This document shows positions 1 through 9,863 of a DNA stretch of 64,000 nucleotides, piece after piece. The stretch's first letter is position 1; every line of letters begins with the position of its first letter. Source of the DNA: Stratiolaelaps scimitus. Lineage: Eukaryota; Arthropoda; Arachnida; Mesostigmata; Laelapidae. The notes beneath the pieces are model-generated. The model was given only the letters and a program-made list of their open reading frames with translations, ran no database searches and was not told the origin of the DNA. The position numbers and the translations under genes were made by a program. The stretch spans positions 798,001 to 862,000 of the forward strand of contig JABWDB010000048.1 of NCBI GenBank assembly GCA_019614645.1. Reading direction: 5' to 3'.

Positions 1-129
1 TGAATGACACCTGAAAAAAAATTGCCGTTGTTGATAGTTCTTATAATTATCCGGGATGTGAGACTCATACATTCATGCAACATCGACAACAGCTAACTGT
101 CGCCGAACGAACTCGTGTGTCCTTTTCAG

Positions 130-427
130 AGACTTGTACCAGAGTTTCAAGGCGCATCCAAACGAACTCCTTGCCATGCTGGACACACTGCTCAAGGAGC
201 ATGTCCTCGATGAAGACATCGAATTGTTCCTCTCGGAGAGACAGCCGCTGATTCGTAATGCGGCCCATGTGTTCTCATATCTACCCACTGAGCTATTCAC
301 TCAGTATCTTGACCTCATGGATCATAACCAGCTCTCGGTCAATACCGTGAAGGTGGATACGAACCAGCAGAGAATACTGGAGACAGCGATTAATCTCATT
401 GTAGCTGGACGTGACGCCTCCATTTAG
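130..427 (+). CDS. Gene A: last exon of a small putatively secreted protein, partial, family not recognised
   Basis: Terminal exon. A cttttcag acceptor ends at 129, and the frame opens in phase 2 with D-L-Y-Q-S-F-K and stops at TAG 425-427. It encodes about 98 residues, mostly helix-like (LLAMLDTLLKEHV, FLSERQPLIRNA, FSYLPTELFTQYLDLM). The last exon of gene B (4218-4515, minus) has exactly the same length (298 nt), acceptor phase and opening residues, and both keep the YLPTE.FTQY core, so the two genes are paralogues lying tail to tail. The 5' exon, presumably with a signal peptide as in gene B, lies off the left edge. The C-terminal 30 residues have diverged from gene B. The first AATAAA downstream is at 1217. 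Function unknown. The coding call is strong because of the paralogue. Confidence 0.75.
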
Positions 428-1216
428 TGGACAGGTCGCTATCTGCTGTCAGGCGGAGTTTAGGTAATCCCGAACTTGAAGACACTTGTAGACCCTCATG
501 TAATCCACCATCATCTTGCTCCCTGGAGATCCTTGTTTTAACAAATCATTTCTCCGTCACCATCATCCGGGACCAATTGCACCAACCGAAAAATGGTCGC
601 AAATCATATATATATAATTCAATTGACTGGCACAACGTCTAGCCGAAAGAGTGGATTTTTCCAGAGACGATCTCTCCTCGGACAGGAGAAAGCCGCTACC
701 ATTGTACGAATAGCAAGTTACCGCCGAGACAATGTCTTCTAATGGGAGAGAGACTCTACTGAGAGGTATGAACTCATAAACGAAACACGTGTTCATAGCG
801 TAAAAAGATAGCTCGCTTCACCGTGTAGCATTTAAATTCAACTTCCAAATTAGAGTTTAATGACGGAACTGCCGTTTGTTTTGCAATGCTTAATATATAT
901 ATATATATATATATTAAAGAGGATTATTAGTGTAGGTTTGATTTAGTAACAGCAAGGCTAATTCTAATAGACAGAATACAAAATAATGAACGCATCAAAT
1001 AGAATATTTCGGCCGTATCATGAGCACTGCAGTTTTGTTGAGGCGAACGGCTGTAGAACGCTGCAGCCCTGTGAAAGTTTGTAGCCAGCGCTCTTATCTG
1101 TCAGCATTTTAAGAGCACCTGCGTTACGGTCAACACCACCCCTGTATTGGCATTGAGTTTGCGCCAGCTGTCAAAATCGGGACTCCTCTCAGCCTCTCAG
1201 AGCTGTCTGCGCAATG

Positions 1217-1222
1217 AATAAA
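1217..1222 (+). promoter_or_regulatory. Candidate poly(A) signal of gene A
   Basis: This is the first AATAAA on the plus strand downstream of the gene A stop at 427. It would give a 3' UTR of about 800 nt. Position only; no transcript evidence. Confidence 0.3.
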
Positions 1223-1377
1223 AGATATGGTTGGAAAAAAAACACCTTTAAGCCTAGTTGTAAGAGAATACAGGATCACTCAACTCAGCTCGATAACACA
1301 AGAAATGCGAAACGCACGCAGCTATGAACGTTGGCAATAGCTCGCTTGTATGTCACTCAACGGATCGAATTAAATTG

Positions 1378-1421
1378 GAATCAAGTAGAGGTATATATAT
1401 ATATATACCTCTACTTGATTC
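1378..1421. repeat. Perfect palindrome centred on (TA)n
   Basis: The arms gaatcaagtagag and ctctacttgattc flank a (TA)n core that is itself self-complementary, so all 44 bases can form one hairpin or cruciform. Confidence 0.85.
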
Positions 1422-1441
1422 TGCTGGCTCCTCTACCTCTA

Positions 1442-1479
1442 CTGGCTGTAAGGCTAGCGTGCGCTAGCCTTATAGCCAG
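1442..1479. repeat. Hairpin with 18-bp arms and a 2-nt loop
   Basis: The arms ctggctgtaaggctagcg and cgctagccttatagccag have one mismatch. It begins only 20 bases after the preceding palindrome. Confidence 0.75.
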
Positions 1480-1653
1480 CCGAGACCCGTAGGTGCTCAC
1501 GCTAGTGTGATCTCTACCCGTGTTGGGCCGTTGGCTCGAAACGGGGATGGGGATCATCTTATGAACCGCAGCCGAAAGCAGTTGTTCTAGCGTGGACTGA
1601 GTTTAATGTTGAAGGAGGTCTGAGAGAATCGGACTCCGACATATCTTTTTTTT

Positions 1654-1718
1654 AAACAGTTCAGAGAGTAATGTATATATATATATATATATATATTACA
1701 TTACTCTCTTAACTGTTT
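1654..1718. repeat. Second palindrome centred on (TA)n
   Basis: The arms aaacagttcagagagtaatg and cattactctcttaactgttt enclose a (TA)n core. One position is mismatched. It has the same architecture as the element at 1378-1421 but unrelated arms. Confidence 0.8.
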
Positions 1719-3282
1719 TGTTCCAATGCATTACCAAAAAAAAAGGTGTTCATTCAACAGGCAGACCTTCATTGTTGAAGTTTAAGCTGATTAGCGACTT
1801 TAGAATAAAATATTATACAAAAGTTAACTAGGATATACAGTCGGAATCGCTGGATACTAGTCTGATCACGATTGTAGACACACTTGTGAAATGAAAGGTA
1901 AACAAATAAACTACAAGCTACAAAAACAATAACTACGAGCAAGAGACCTAAAAAGGAATTGTTTCCGGGGGCTGACCCTCTCAGAGTCTTAAGCATTTTA
2001 TTCGATCTACGCTACAAGGTTGCTTTCACGTTATAAGGCTCCGTAAGACGGGGACAGGTACATGTCTCGCCCTCCGGTTGAAAGGCGGGCACAGACGCGA
2101 ATGCTTCACGCCATCACGGCCTCGACACGAACAAGAAACTCGGAATGATCAAACTATTGTTTAAGTCCAACTAAAGTAAGAATCACTCGTAACATATCGG
2201 TTAAGGCTGCGTGCGCTTAACTACTATATGTGCCACAGAATGCCGCTGCGTGATAATATATAAGAGAGGTTAGGCATTGACAAAGTGCAGCTCGTTTAAT
2301 AGACCAACAAATCTTTACCATTACAGACCGTCGTTTGTAGTGTGCTCAGTCGAGTGTGTAGAGTCAGCTTCAAACGTGAAACGAGTTTGATGGAGAGAAT
2401 TCAGGGGAAAAATGGGCAGCTGGCGAACGCAGAACTTAACTTCTGACTGTTGGTCACAAGGCGTCAAATGAAGTGCCTGTCCTCGTCGGACAGGTTGGCC
2501 TTTGAAGCCACTAATGCAATTCCGAAGCCTCATACGAGCAGCGTGTCTAGAACAACGTCGTTATTGATTAATATTAATCTAGCTAAGAAGCGACCTGTTC
2601 TCACAGTACGCTTACAGTACGCTCTTGTCCTTCTAAGTCGCTTGATGACTATTGCTCTTATAATCGTTGTTGTCAATTCCATTGTGTTATTTAAGTGAAC
2701 ATCTGAATCAGTCACCTTCTTTGATGAACTCCATACGCTGGCCGAGTCACTGGCAATTCCTGTGCTGCTGTCTCTTGTATCGATTCCCATCCAGGTGAAA
2801 TCCCTTCTCATCAGCAACATAAGACAAAGGTTTGGCTAATTAACGAAACTCAGTGGTTTTTTTTTCTTCTACAACGGCTAAATTCTTCTCTCTGTATGTG
2901 TCAACACTTCGCGGAACAACTCAAGCCTTCGGCCTTCGAAACCTTCGAGCAGTCTATCGCATTTCTTTCAAGGACCCTCGTAAAGAGCTTGATCGCCAAC
3001 GCTCAACTCCGTGGTTACCCATGGCCATGATGAGTCAGCCTCTCCGTCAAACCCCGGCTCGCACGCCGAGTTATATGCCGATAAATATGCCGCATATATA
3101 ATAGATTGTCGAAGCATCACCGATGCGGTTGAAGCAAGCCGAACGTCCACTAACCCTTACTTATGATCGTATGGAGGCGAACGGCAGCGTCAAGGCGAAT
3201 GTCTTATTGCAACTGTAGGTTCAACAACGCCTTACAAGTTCTCTGATATGTCTCACCACCACGTCGGCCAACAACTCGAGCT

Positions 3283-3372
3283 TGTCGGGGCCACCCGACA
3301 CGTCCTCATAGTAATACCTAAAAAGTATAAGAGCTGAAGCCTGTCACATAGGGGAACAGCTGAGGGTTCTTA
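3283..3372 (-). repeat. Fragment of the foldback repeat family
   Basis: It shares tcctcatagtaatacctaaa, a diverged gagctgaagcctgtcacat and ggggaacagctgagggt with the full element at 53680-54177. It is diverged and truncated. Confidence 0.6.
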
Positions 3373-4217
3373 TAGGTCTGGGACAGGGAAGTAGCTTCGT
3401 AATGATAGATCCTACAGGGAAACCTATCCAGAATCGATACGGGTTGGATATATCCAATTAACCGATTTTCAAATAAATATACATTTTCATCTATGGATGC
3501 ACAAGTAAAAGATCAAGCCTGTTACACTGTAATGCCTGTTACACTGTAATTGATATTGACACGCATAATTGTATAATAATTGTATTGATACGTATACAGA
3601 AGCATGTCCACGATGGAGGCAGAAATATGGAGCCTTTATTTAATCGCCCTCATTCGATGCATTTATTTAAATAGCGGTATATGCAATCCGTTGTAGGGAG
3701 ATGGCACAGCTCAATCGTCCGAGAAGCGTAACTCAATTCACATGTAATTTATTAACGGAACTGTTCATACAACATCGCTTAAGTTCTCGTGGAAATAATA
3801 AACAAAATAAAGTAATAAAATAATCAAAATACAGGTAACCTAGGGACGCGAAGCGTAGGGCAACAGACGACCATTCGGGAAGAAGCTACACATTGTCTAA
3901 TTGTTGTCAAGTTCAGCTTGCTAGTCAAGTGCTCACTCCAATTTCGCGGGATATGTCACTCGACGGGGCTCGAACCGGCGCCCCTCCAGCACGGCCAGAG
4001 CGCACGGTTTGTTGACGTGAAAATCTGCAAAATTACACTAGAAGAAGTATTCGTCGGTTGGACTCACGAAACACGCGATGATCTGTGTTACCGATGGACG
4101 CTTGCGTACGATTGGCAATTATTTGTTCATGGCTAATTGTTTTTGGGTGCAAGAGAATGAGGGAAATATCGGAGCCGGACGATATGAACGACACACTTCA
4201 CCAGCCATCCCTCGACT

Positions 4218-6035
4218 CTACAAGAGGATCTGTCCACTGGTGTGAATAAGCAGTGTTGATGTGAACGAAACATTGCTCAGCTGTTTGTCCGAGCTGACCA
4301 CCCCGGTGGCAAGAGCCTTCTCGTCCATCATCGGGACGTACTGCGTGAACATCTCGGTCGGTAGATAGGCGAATATGAGAGCGGCCGTACGAATCAGTCC
4401 GCGTTTCTCTGCGACGAACGTCTCGATATCGTTGTCCCATACATGAGCATTGATCATCGTGTCAATCAATCCGAGAACCTCGTCCGGGTGTGCCTTGAAA
4501 CTTTGATACAGATCTCTGCAAATGGAGAAGCAACATCAGTTGGCAGCGCCCACGTTAGCAGCGCCCACATTTGAGAACAGGTGAAATTCTAGGTGTGGAC
4601 AATTCGAACAATGGGACGCCCTCAACTATAGGCCTTCATAGCTCTACTTACTCACTTGTGCGATATTTTTCGCTGGTCGTCCATTCAAGCAAATGATCCC
4701 GGTCTGTCGCTGCGCAAAAACACCTTTAACTCTGTTCACGGTTTACAACTGCTTTCGCCATTTCGGGCTTCATAAGGATACATCAGAGTGATCGTCAATA
4801 CAAATGTGCATTTACGGCGGGAATCGAACCCGCGTGAGGACCTACGTGTCTTCGCCGATTGCACACAATGGCGTGGACTGAATCAAATGTTTGAGGCTTG
4901 AGGGTCCGCCCAGAAATTTGTCCTTATTTACAATAATTCGGTATACGATAGGCAACGATTCCTAAACGATCTCTATTCCGGAAGCGGACGGAGTTTATTA
5001 TGATTAATTATTATTATTATTATTATTATTATTATTGTTGTTATGTAACAAGAACAACGATCGTTTTGTAGGTTGAGCGATCGAACAACGATAGTGAAGT
5101 TTCTGGCTAAAAAAAGCCAGAGGGTGCAGGTTCGAGTCCAGCTACGTACCATATAAGAAAAAATAACTTGAGCATTGAACAAATTGCAGTTCCTTTAATA
5201 AACCGGTGAAGCTGTACCTTCACCTTAATGTGGCGCTGTATCGCACTACAGTAGGCTCCAAAGTGCAGCCTTTCAAATTGCTGGGCTAATTTATGCCTGA
5301 GTATGTTGTATCAACGTCGCTGAGTGAGGGTGATGTGGGACCTGAGTTTAGTGGTGTAGGCCCTCCGGCCACTCCATCAGGCAGGAGTCCCACAGCACCA
5401 TGGCAAGATACGTTGGCGTCGTTGAGCAAAGATGAAAATGTTCAACAAAGTTCCTTTTGAAGAACATCCACCTTTTTTTTTGTTAATTCGAACCTTCCTC
5501 GAGATCTCCCATAGATCACTCGGTGTGCGGGCACACATATAGAAATGCTGCGAAAACTACGATCTATATATATATATATATATTATATATATATATATAT
5601 GATATATATATATATATATATATATATAAGTTTCCCCGCGTACTCCGTACGTGTGGCGCTCGCTTACCCGTACGTGACGTCGGGATCCTGCAATAGCTCA
5701 ACCACCTCGCCGTTCACCCGGAAATAATCGACGGCCTGCTTAAACATTCGATCGAACATGCCGTTATCAACCATATTCGTCACATCGTCAAGGGTGGGGA
5801 AACCTCGAACCAATGACCAGATTGGAGTCGTCTCGAGGATGTGTTTCGCGTTACGTATCTCCGCGGCACGGTAGTAAACGTTGCACACCCACCAAGCCGG
5901 CGTGAAGTGGAAGCGAAGATCGATTTCGGCGTTTTTCTTGCACGTACTGAATCCGAACAGCGAGTAACATCGTCCTGTCACGGTATGCACCCCGAACGCC
6001 AACACAATTAGCCGACAGGTAGTGGATATAGTCAT
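4218..6035 (-). CDS. Gene B: two-exon small secreted protein, family not recognised
   Basis: Exon 1 runs 6035-5668 and exon 2 4515-4218, giving about 221 aa. I chose the ATG at 6035 because it is followed directly by a signal-peptide-like run (MTISTTCRLIVLAFGVHTVT); an upstream in-frame ATG at 6065 adds only a polar stretch. The mature part starts Cys-rich (CYSLFGFSTCK, then FTPAWWVC) and continues as amphipathic helices. The donor is TACGG|GTAAGC and the acceptor TTTGCAG|AGATCTG, in phase 2, joining as T-Y-G-D-L-Y-Q. Exon 2 is 298 nt, the same as the gene A exon, with the same YLPTE.FTQY core. The 1.15 kb intron carries a SINE-A copy, a SINE-B fragment and a large TA tract. It is probably secreted; role unknown. 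The signal peptide could instead sit in an additional upstream exon. Confidence 0.7.
5103..5226 (+). mobile_element. SINE-A copy (tRNA-derived) in the gene B intron
   Basis: It has a B-box-like ggttcgagtcc, then cttgagcattgaacaa and cctttaataaaccggtgaag, ending in a (TTCACC)-like tail. This is the common structure of about a dozen dispersed copies in the window. Confidence 0.6.
5564..5630. repeat. Complex (TA)n microsatellite
   Basis: About 65 bases of near-pure TA with single-base interruptions, immediately downstream (on the minus strand) of the gene B exon 1 donor. Confidence 0.85.
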
Positions 6036-6424
6036 ATTGTAGTTACGGGTAGAGAAGGGGTGCACAACACGATGACGGTCGAAGCGGCTGCAAATCGTCG
6101 TCGACCGACTGATACCTGAGTGGCGTCAGCCGTTCCGAGCATCGGAGCCACAGTGGATAATACCTTGTCGTCCATCTGATGACGATAATGCCAAGGGTAA
6201 CAAGCGGCCTGGCACAGCTGTGCCGCCGTCTGCGGAGGAGATACTCAGAGAATCGAGCGCAGTGTCGACTGTGATGTGCGAGCTAAATGGATTCAACGGA
6301 TTGCCGTTGTCAGATGAAGCCGGCGGGAAGCCCGCTGCCGCTTACTCTTTTGTGTTCTCTGACAAGTAGAGACGGCTGACAAACTTCCTGATTTGCACCT
6401 CCGCTCAAAACTGCAGATAATAAT

Positions 6425-6472
6425 CTCCTAAAATCTCCGGGCAGATTGTCCTAAAATCTCCGGGCAGATTCT
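6425..6472. repeat. Short tandem duplication
   Basis: Two near-identical 24-bp units containing cctaaaatctccgggcagat in direct orientation. Confidence 0.7.
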
Positions 6473-6551
6473 CACCGCCCTAACAATTTAACTCAGTCTA
6501 CAGTACAACAGTATTAATTTCGGCATTGCTTCGTAAGACTGACCCCTAAAA

Positions 6552-6660
6552 ATAGGTGCATTTACGGTAGGGGGATTGAACCCGTGCGAGCATCCAGGTG
6601 TCTCCTCTGGTTGCAGAGTGGACACAACCGAACGTACCGCGCCACCTCATAGGCTCGACG
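6552..6660. mobile_element. SINE-B fragment
   Basis: It contains gtgcatttacggtaggggg followed by attgaacccgtgcgagcatc, a reversed tRNA B-box-like segment. The same block occurs near 4806-4880, 31473-31612, 36908-37022 and 50558-50640. Confidence 0.5.
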
Positions 6661-6829
6661 GCTGGTTCTAGAACGATGCCACTAGAGAAACACCAATAGT
6701 CACTTACAATCAATGCCTGGTGCACTACGCAATATACCATCTCGCCGGAGCGATTTCTCCTTGAGAACAGTGTCTCTTCTGCGGGTCCTTGTAAAACGTT
6801 TGTGGAACGATATATTAAAACTAATGCTC

Positions 6830-6957
6830 ACTGCTAACTTCCTCGAGGTCGTCTACCACCGGGTGACCTCCTAGAGGAGGACATACGGTTGTTGCCTTAC
6901 TTCTGCAGCGCCTCTCTCAAACAGAGAGGCAACGCCAGCGACCGCCTCCCTCGGCGA
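6830..6957 (+). pseudogene. Decayed fragment of the RLE-type LINE
   Basis: The blocks aacttcctcgaggtcgtcta and acagagaggcaacgcca correspond to the 3' coding end of the LINE at 51568-52290. There are many substitutions and deletions, so this is an old insertion. Confidence 0.6.
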
Positions 6958-9032
6958 TGACTTTAGACTCTGGGTCAACACCCTTAACTAAAGGTTAAAG
7001 GTTTTCGGGCTGACACCCATAACTACTACTCTCGTAATCAATATCCGACATAGAATACATAGAATAACGTTATTTTCGAGAACTTAATCATTGTGAAGCT
7101 GCAGTTTCTACAATAAACGGTGATTTGATTGATTGATTGATTGATTTCTACCGAGTTAAACCTACTGCATCCTGTGCTAGCTACTCAAAACCTCTCGTAC
7201 CGTCTAACCCCTAGAAATATACAATGTCAACGAAGATCGTGAACAATGCCATGCCGATTTGCCTCATGTATACGCTTCTTACATTATATTGTAGCGATGT
7301 ACTCCAAGCCAAACCTATGCCATGAAATCTTCACTGCCCAACTTCCCAGTCCCGAAACGCACCCAATCGCATAGCGAGCCAGCGAGCTCCTTCCACGAGA
7401 ACATTTTTTCCCAGCTGAACCATTAGATGCATCTCTTCCCCCGAAGAAGAGTTCCATTGAACAGATGACACAGTCGATAACGTTTCCTTTAGAAGAAGTT
7501 TGACTTTATTTAGCATCAAACAGGTCTTTGGGGGCAGTATATACATTTATGTGCCCGAAACAGAAAACATAGGGGGGGAAGGGGGGTGTTTTAATGATTT
7601 CTTCAACCTTTCTTCCTTTTCTCGACACGATCGGCCACGCCGACGCTGCTTTTGTCCTGTCAGATCCCATTTATTCATCGACACCGAATCCTATTCGGAA
7701 AACGTTATTAGTGTGTTGATACTGACGTAGGGCCCGTTTTTTCGCGGGTCGCACAAGCTAGCAAACAGCAGATCGGCGACAACGCACTCCACGTCCACCC
7801 TCACCGTCGCGTGGCGTTCGCCACTCGGATTTTTCGTTGTTAATTTTTTCTGTTTTGTTCATTTGTTCGAGACACTTAACTGGCCTCTAAGATTTGACTT
7901 GCTATTTCATGTACTAGTTTCAATGAGGCTTAGGTAAACTGTTTCAATTCGGATATTATAGCATCTAATTAACTACTAGTATAGACATCACGGTGGAGAG
8001 AGCGAGAGCGAAAGCGAGAGAGAGAGAGAGAGGAATAGTATTGAAGATACGCTCATGCGCTGATCATCTATGGGTGATCCGCAAGACCTCTTACATCCCC
8101 ACCCGCCCATCAGTGTTCTATGCAGCTCGGAGACCACAGCCAGAGATCTTGGGGGGGGGGGGCGCGGTTAAGTGGACATGTATATATTATAGTGTTCTTA
8201 TATTAGTATGTAGTTGCTGTCTAGCGTAAGCACGATGTTCTAATTACAGCGCTATAAAAGGCTGCTACTATTTAAGAGGTGTCCGGGCGGGGGTGACGAC
8301 CATGCCTCACTTCACCACTGAGCCAACCAAACATAGGCATAAGTGTTAGTTTTTTGTGAACCAGTTCGAACGTCAAACGACGATTAAAAATTAGGCCCTG
8401 TCCTTGACAAGGACAGCGGAACGTCTTGACGCACCCGCGGATACACAGCCGGACAAGGACGAGAATAGAACTCTACCACGTGGTAGGTGGTAGAGTCTTT
8501 ACCAACAGCGTATCGTATCCAGAAACTATAATTACAACGGTTCAACGTCTCCCTCTCGCTGAAAGTGCCATTGGGCCACAAGCGAATCACAGCGACGCAT
8601 ACTACGATTTTACAGCAAACGCGCCAATACGAATGGTGATCGCCCTCCAATGATTTGCTCTCTTTAAAGGTTCAGGTCCCACTCCCAAGTGTTCCCAATG
8701 GTATAGCCAGTTATGCAACTATTGACCCTAATGATAATAATAATAATAATAGTAATACTTCTGGCCAAACTTCTCCGAAGGTCATTACTGTTAGTTCCAC
8801 CCTTTCTTTCTTACTCTCTGTGTCTCTCTCTGCTTGGAACGGTCTCGTTGTGTCCCTCATTATTATTCCCAGAGTTGTCAAATTTCCTCTCGAATCTCCT
8901 GTCCGCGATTCTCAACCGCCTCGTACCGCACGTCGTATATAGTTAACTTGTAATTAGCCCTATAGTCGTGTGTGCTGTTGTTGCTGCTTCTGCTGTCGCT
9001 GCCGCCTTGTGTTACTGCTGTATACTGCTGTC

Positions 9033-9042
9033 TTTATTTATT
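9033..9042 (-). promoter_or_regulatory. Candidate poly(A) signals of the squid-like gene
   Basis: Two overlapping AATAAA motifs on the minus strand, about 820 nt past the stop codon at 9864. Confidence 0.35.
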
Positions 9043-9863
9043 TTTATATATATATATAGGTATATATGTATAGGTATACCTTCCTGTAGCTATATGTATA
9101 TATATGCATGAATCTGCGCGAGCTTTGCGCCAGGCCAGTGAACACCAGGCCGACTGTTGTTTTCTCTTGTCCTCGGTACAATTCTTGTCATCATTAACGA
9201 AAGCGGCCCCGAACATCGTCTTGACACCAGCGCCCCTTTGGTTAATCATTTCTTATTATTATTATTATGATTATTATTATTATCTTGATATTTTTTGCTT
9301 CTTTTGACACATTGTTATTCTGTTTCGTTGAGTTGTCGTTTTTCCCCTACGAAGATACTCGGTATGTTAGTTACTACTACAGCTACTACTCGCGTATTTG
9401 TTGTACAGATGTGAATATTAATTAATGAATGAGTGAATGTATGCATGTATGAATTGATGAACAAACGAACGAACGAGCGCTGTTCGTTCCGCCCCCATTC
9501 CATCGGTTTGTCTGTCTCATACGTTGTCCTAATTACAGTGTCCTAATGGCCTCTTCCTATTCTCGCTATGTTAGTGAATGGTTGCCCATCCCCCCCAACC
9601 GAAAACCCGTTGCCTGAAGTACCCCCACATCTGGCGACGTTCCCATGTGCTTCCTGCTCACACAATTTCGTCCTTGGGCCAAATTTCTCCCACCCGATCG
9701 CACTGTTGACCGATGGCCGCCGGGTCCCGGCACAGCCGAATCGTCGCCCATCTTCACCGCTCGGAATCATTGTTTTCTTTTCTGCCCTTTCCATCGTCCT
9801 CGCTCTCTCTCTCTCTTCCTTTCGTCTGCTGTTCGTCTGCTTCGCACTGTCGGATTCGTCTGC

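Larger units (their letters stand above)
428..4217. other. Spacer between the converging genes A and B
   Basis: No convincing gene. It holds a (TA)n run near 896-915, three hairpins (1378-1421, 1442-1479, 1654-1718), a SINE-B-like fragment near 1970-2125, a fragment of the foldback repeat family near 3283-3372, a 17-bp direct duplication at 3517-3551, and SINE-A tail fragments near 2260-2320 and 3730-3800. Short open frames at 2450-2698 and 2853-3101 show no codon structure or splice context that I trust. Confidence 0.5.
6066..9863. other. Intergenic region between gene B and the squid-like gene
   Basis: Apart from the SINE-B and LINE fragments, it holds a (GA)n tract near 7995-8031, a poly(G) run at 8152-8161, (AAT)n at 8728-8748, (TA)n around 9045-9065 and (ATT)n near 9255-9285. 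The part from about 9030 to 9863 is probably the 3' UTR of the squid-like gene. I see no coding exon. Confidence 0.45.

Noticed and set aside
5545..5727. 60-codon plus-strand frame with an Ile/Tyr repeat
   Set aside because: Translation of a TA microsatellite plus the antisense of gene B exon 1.
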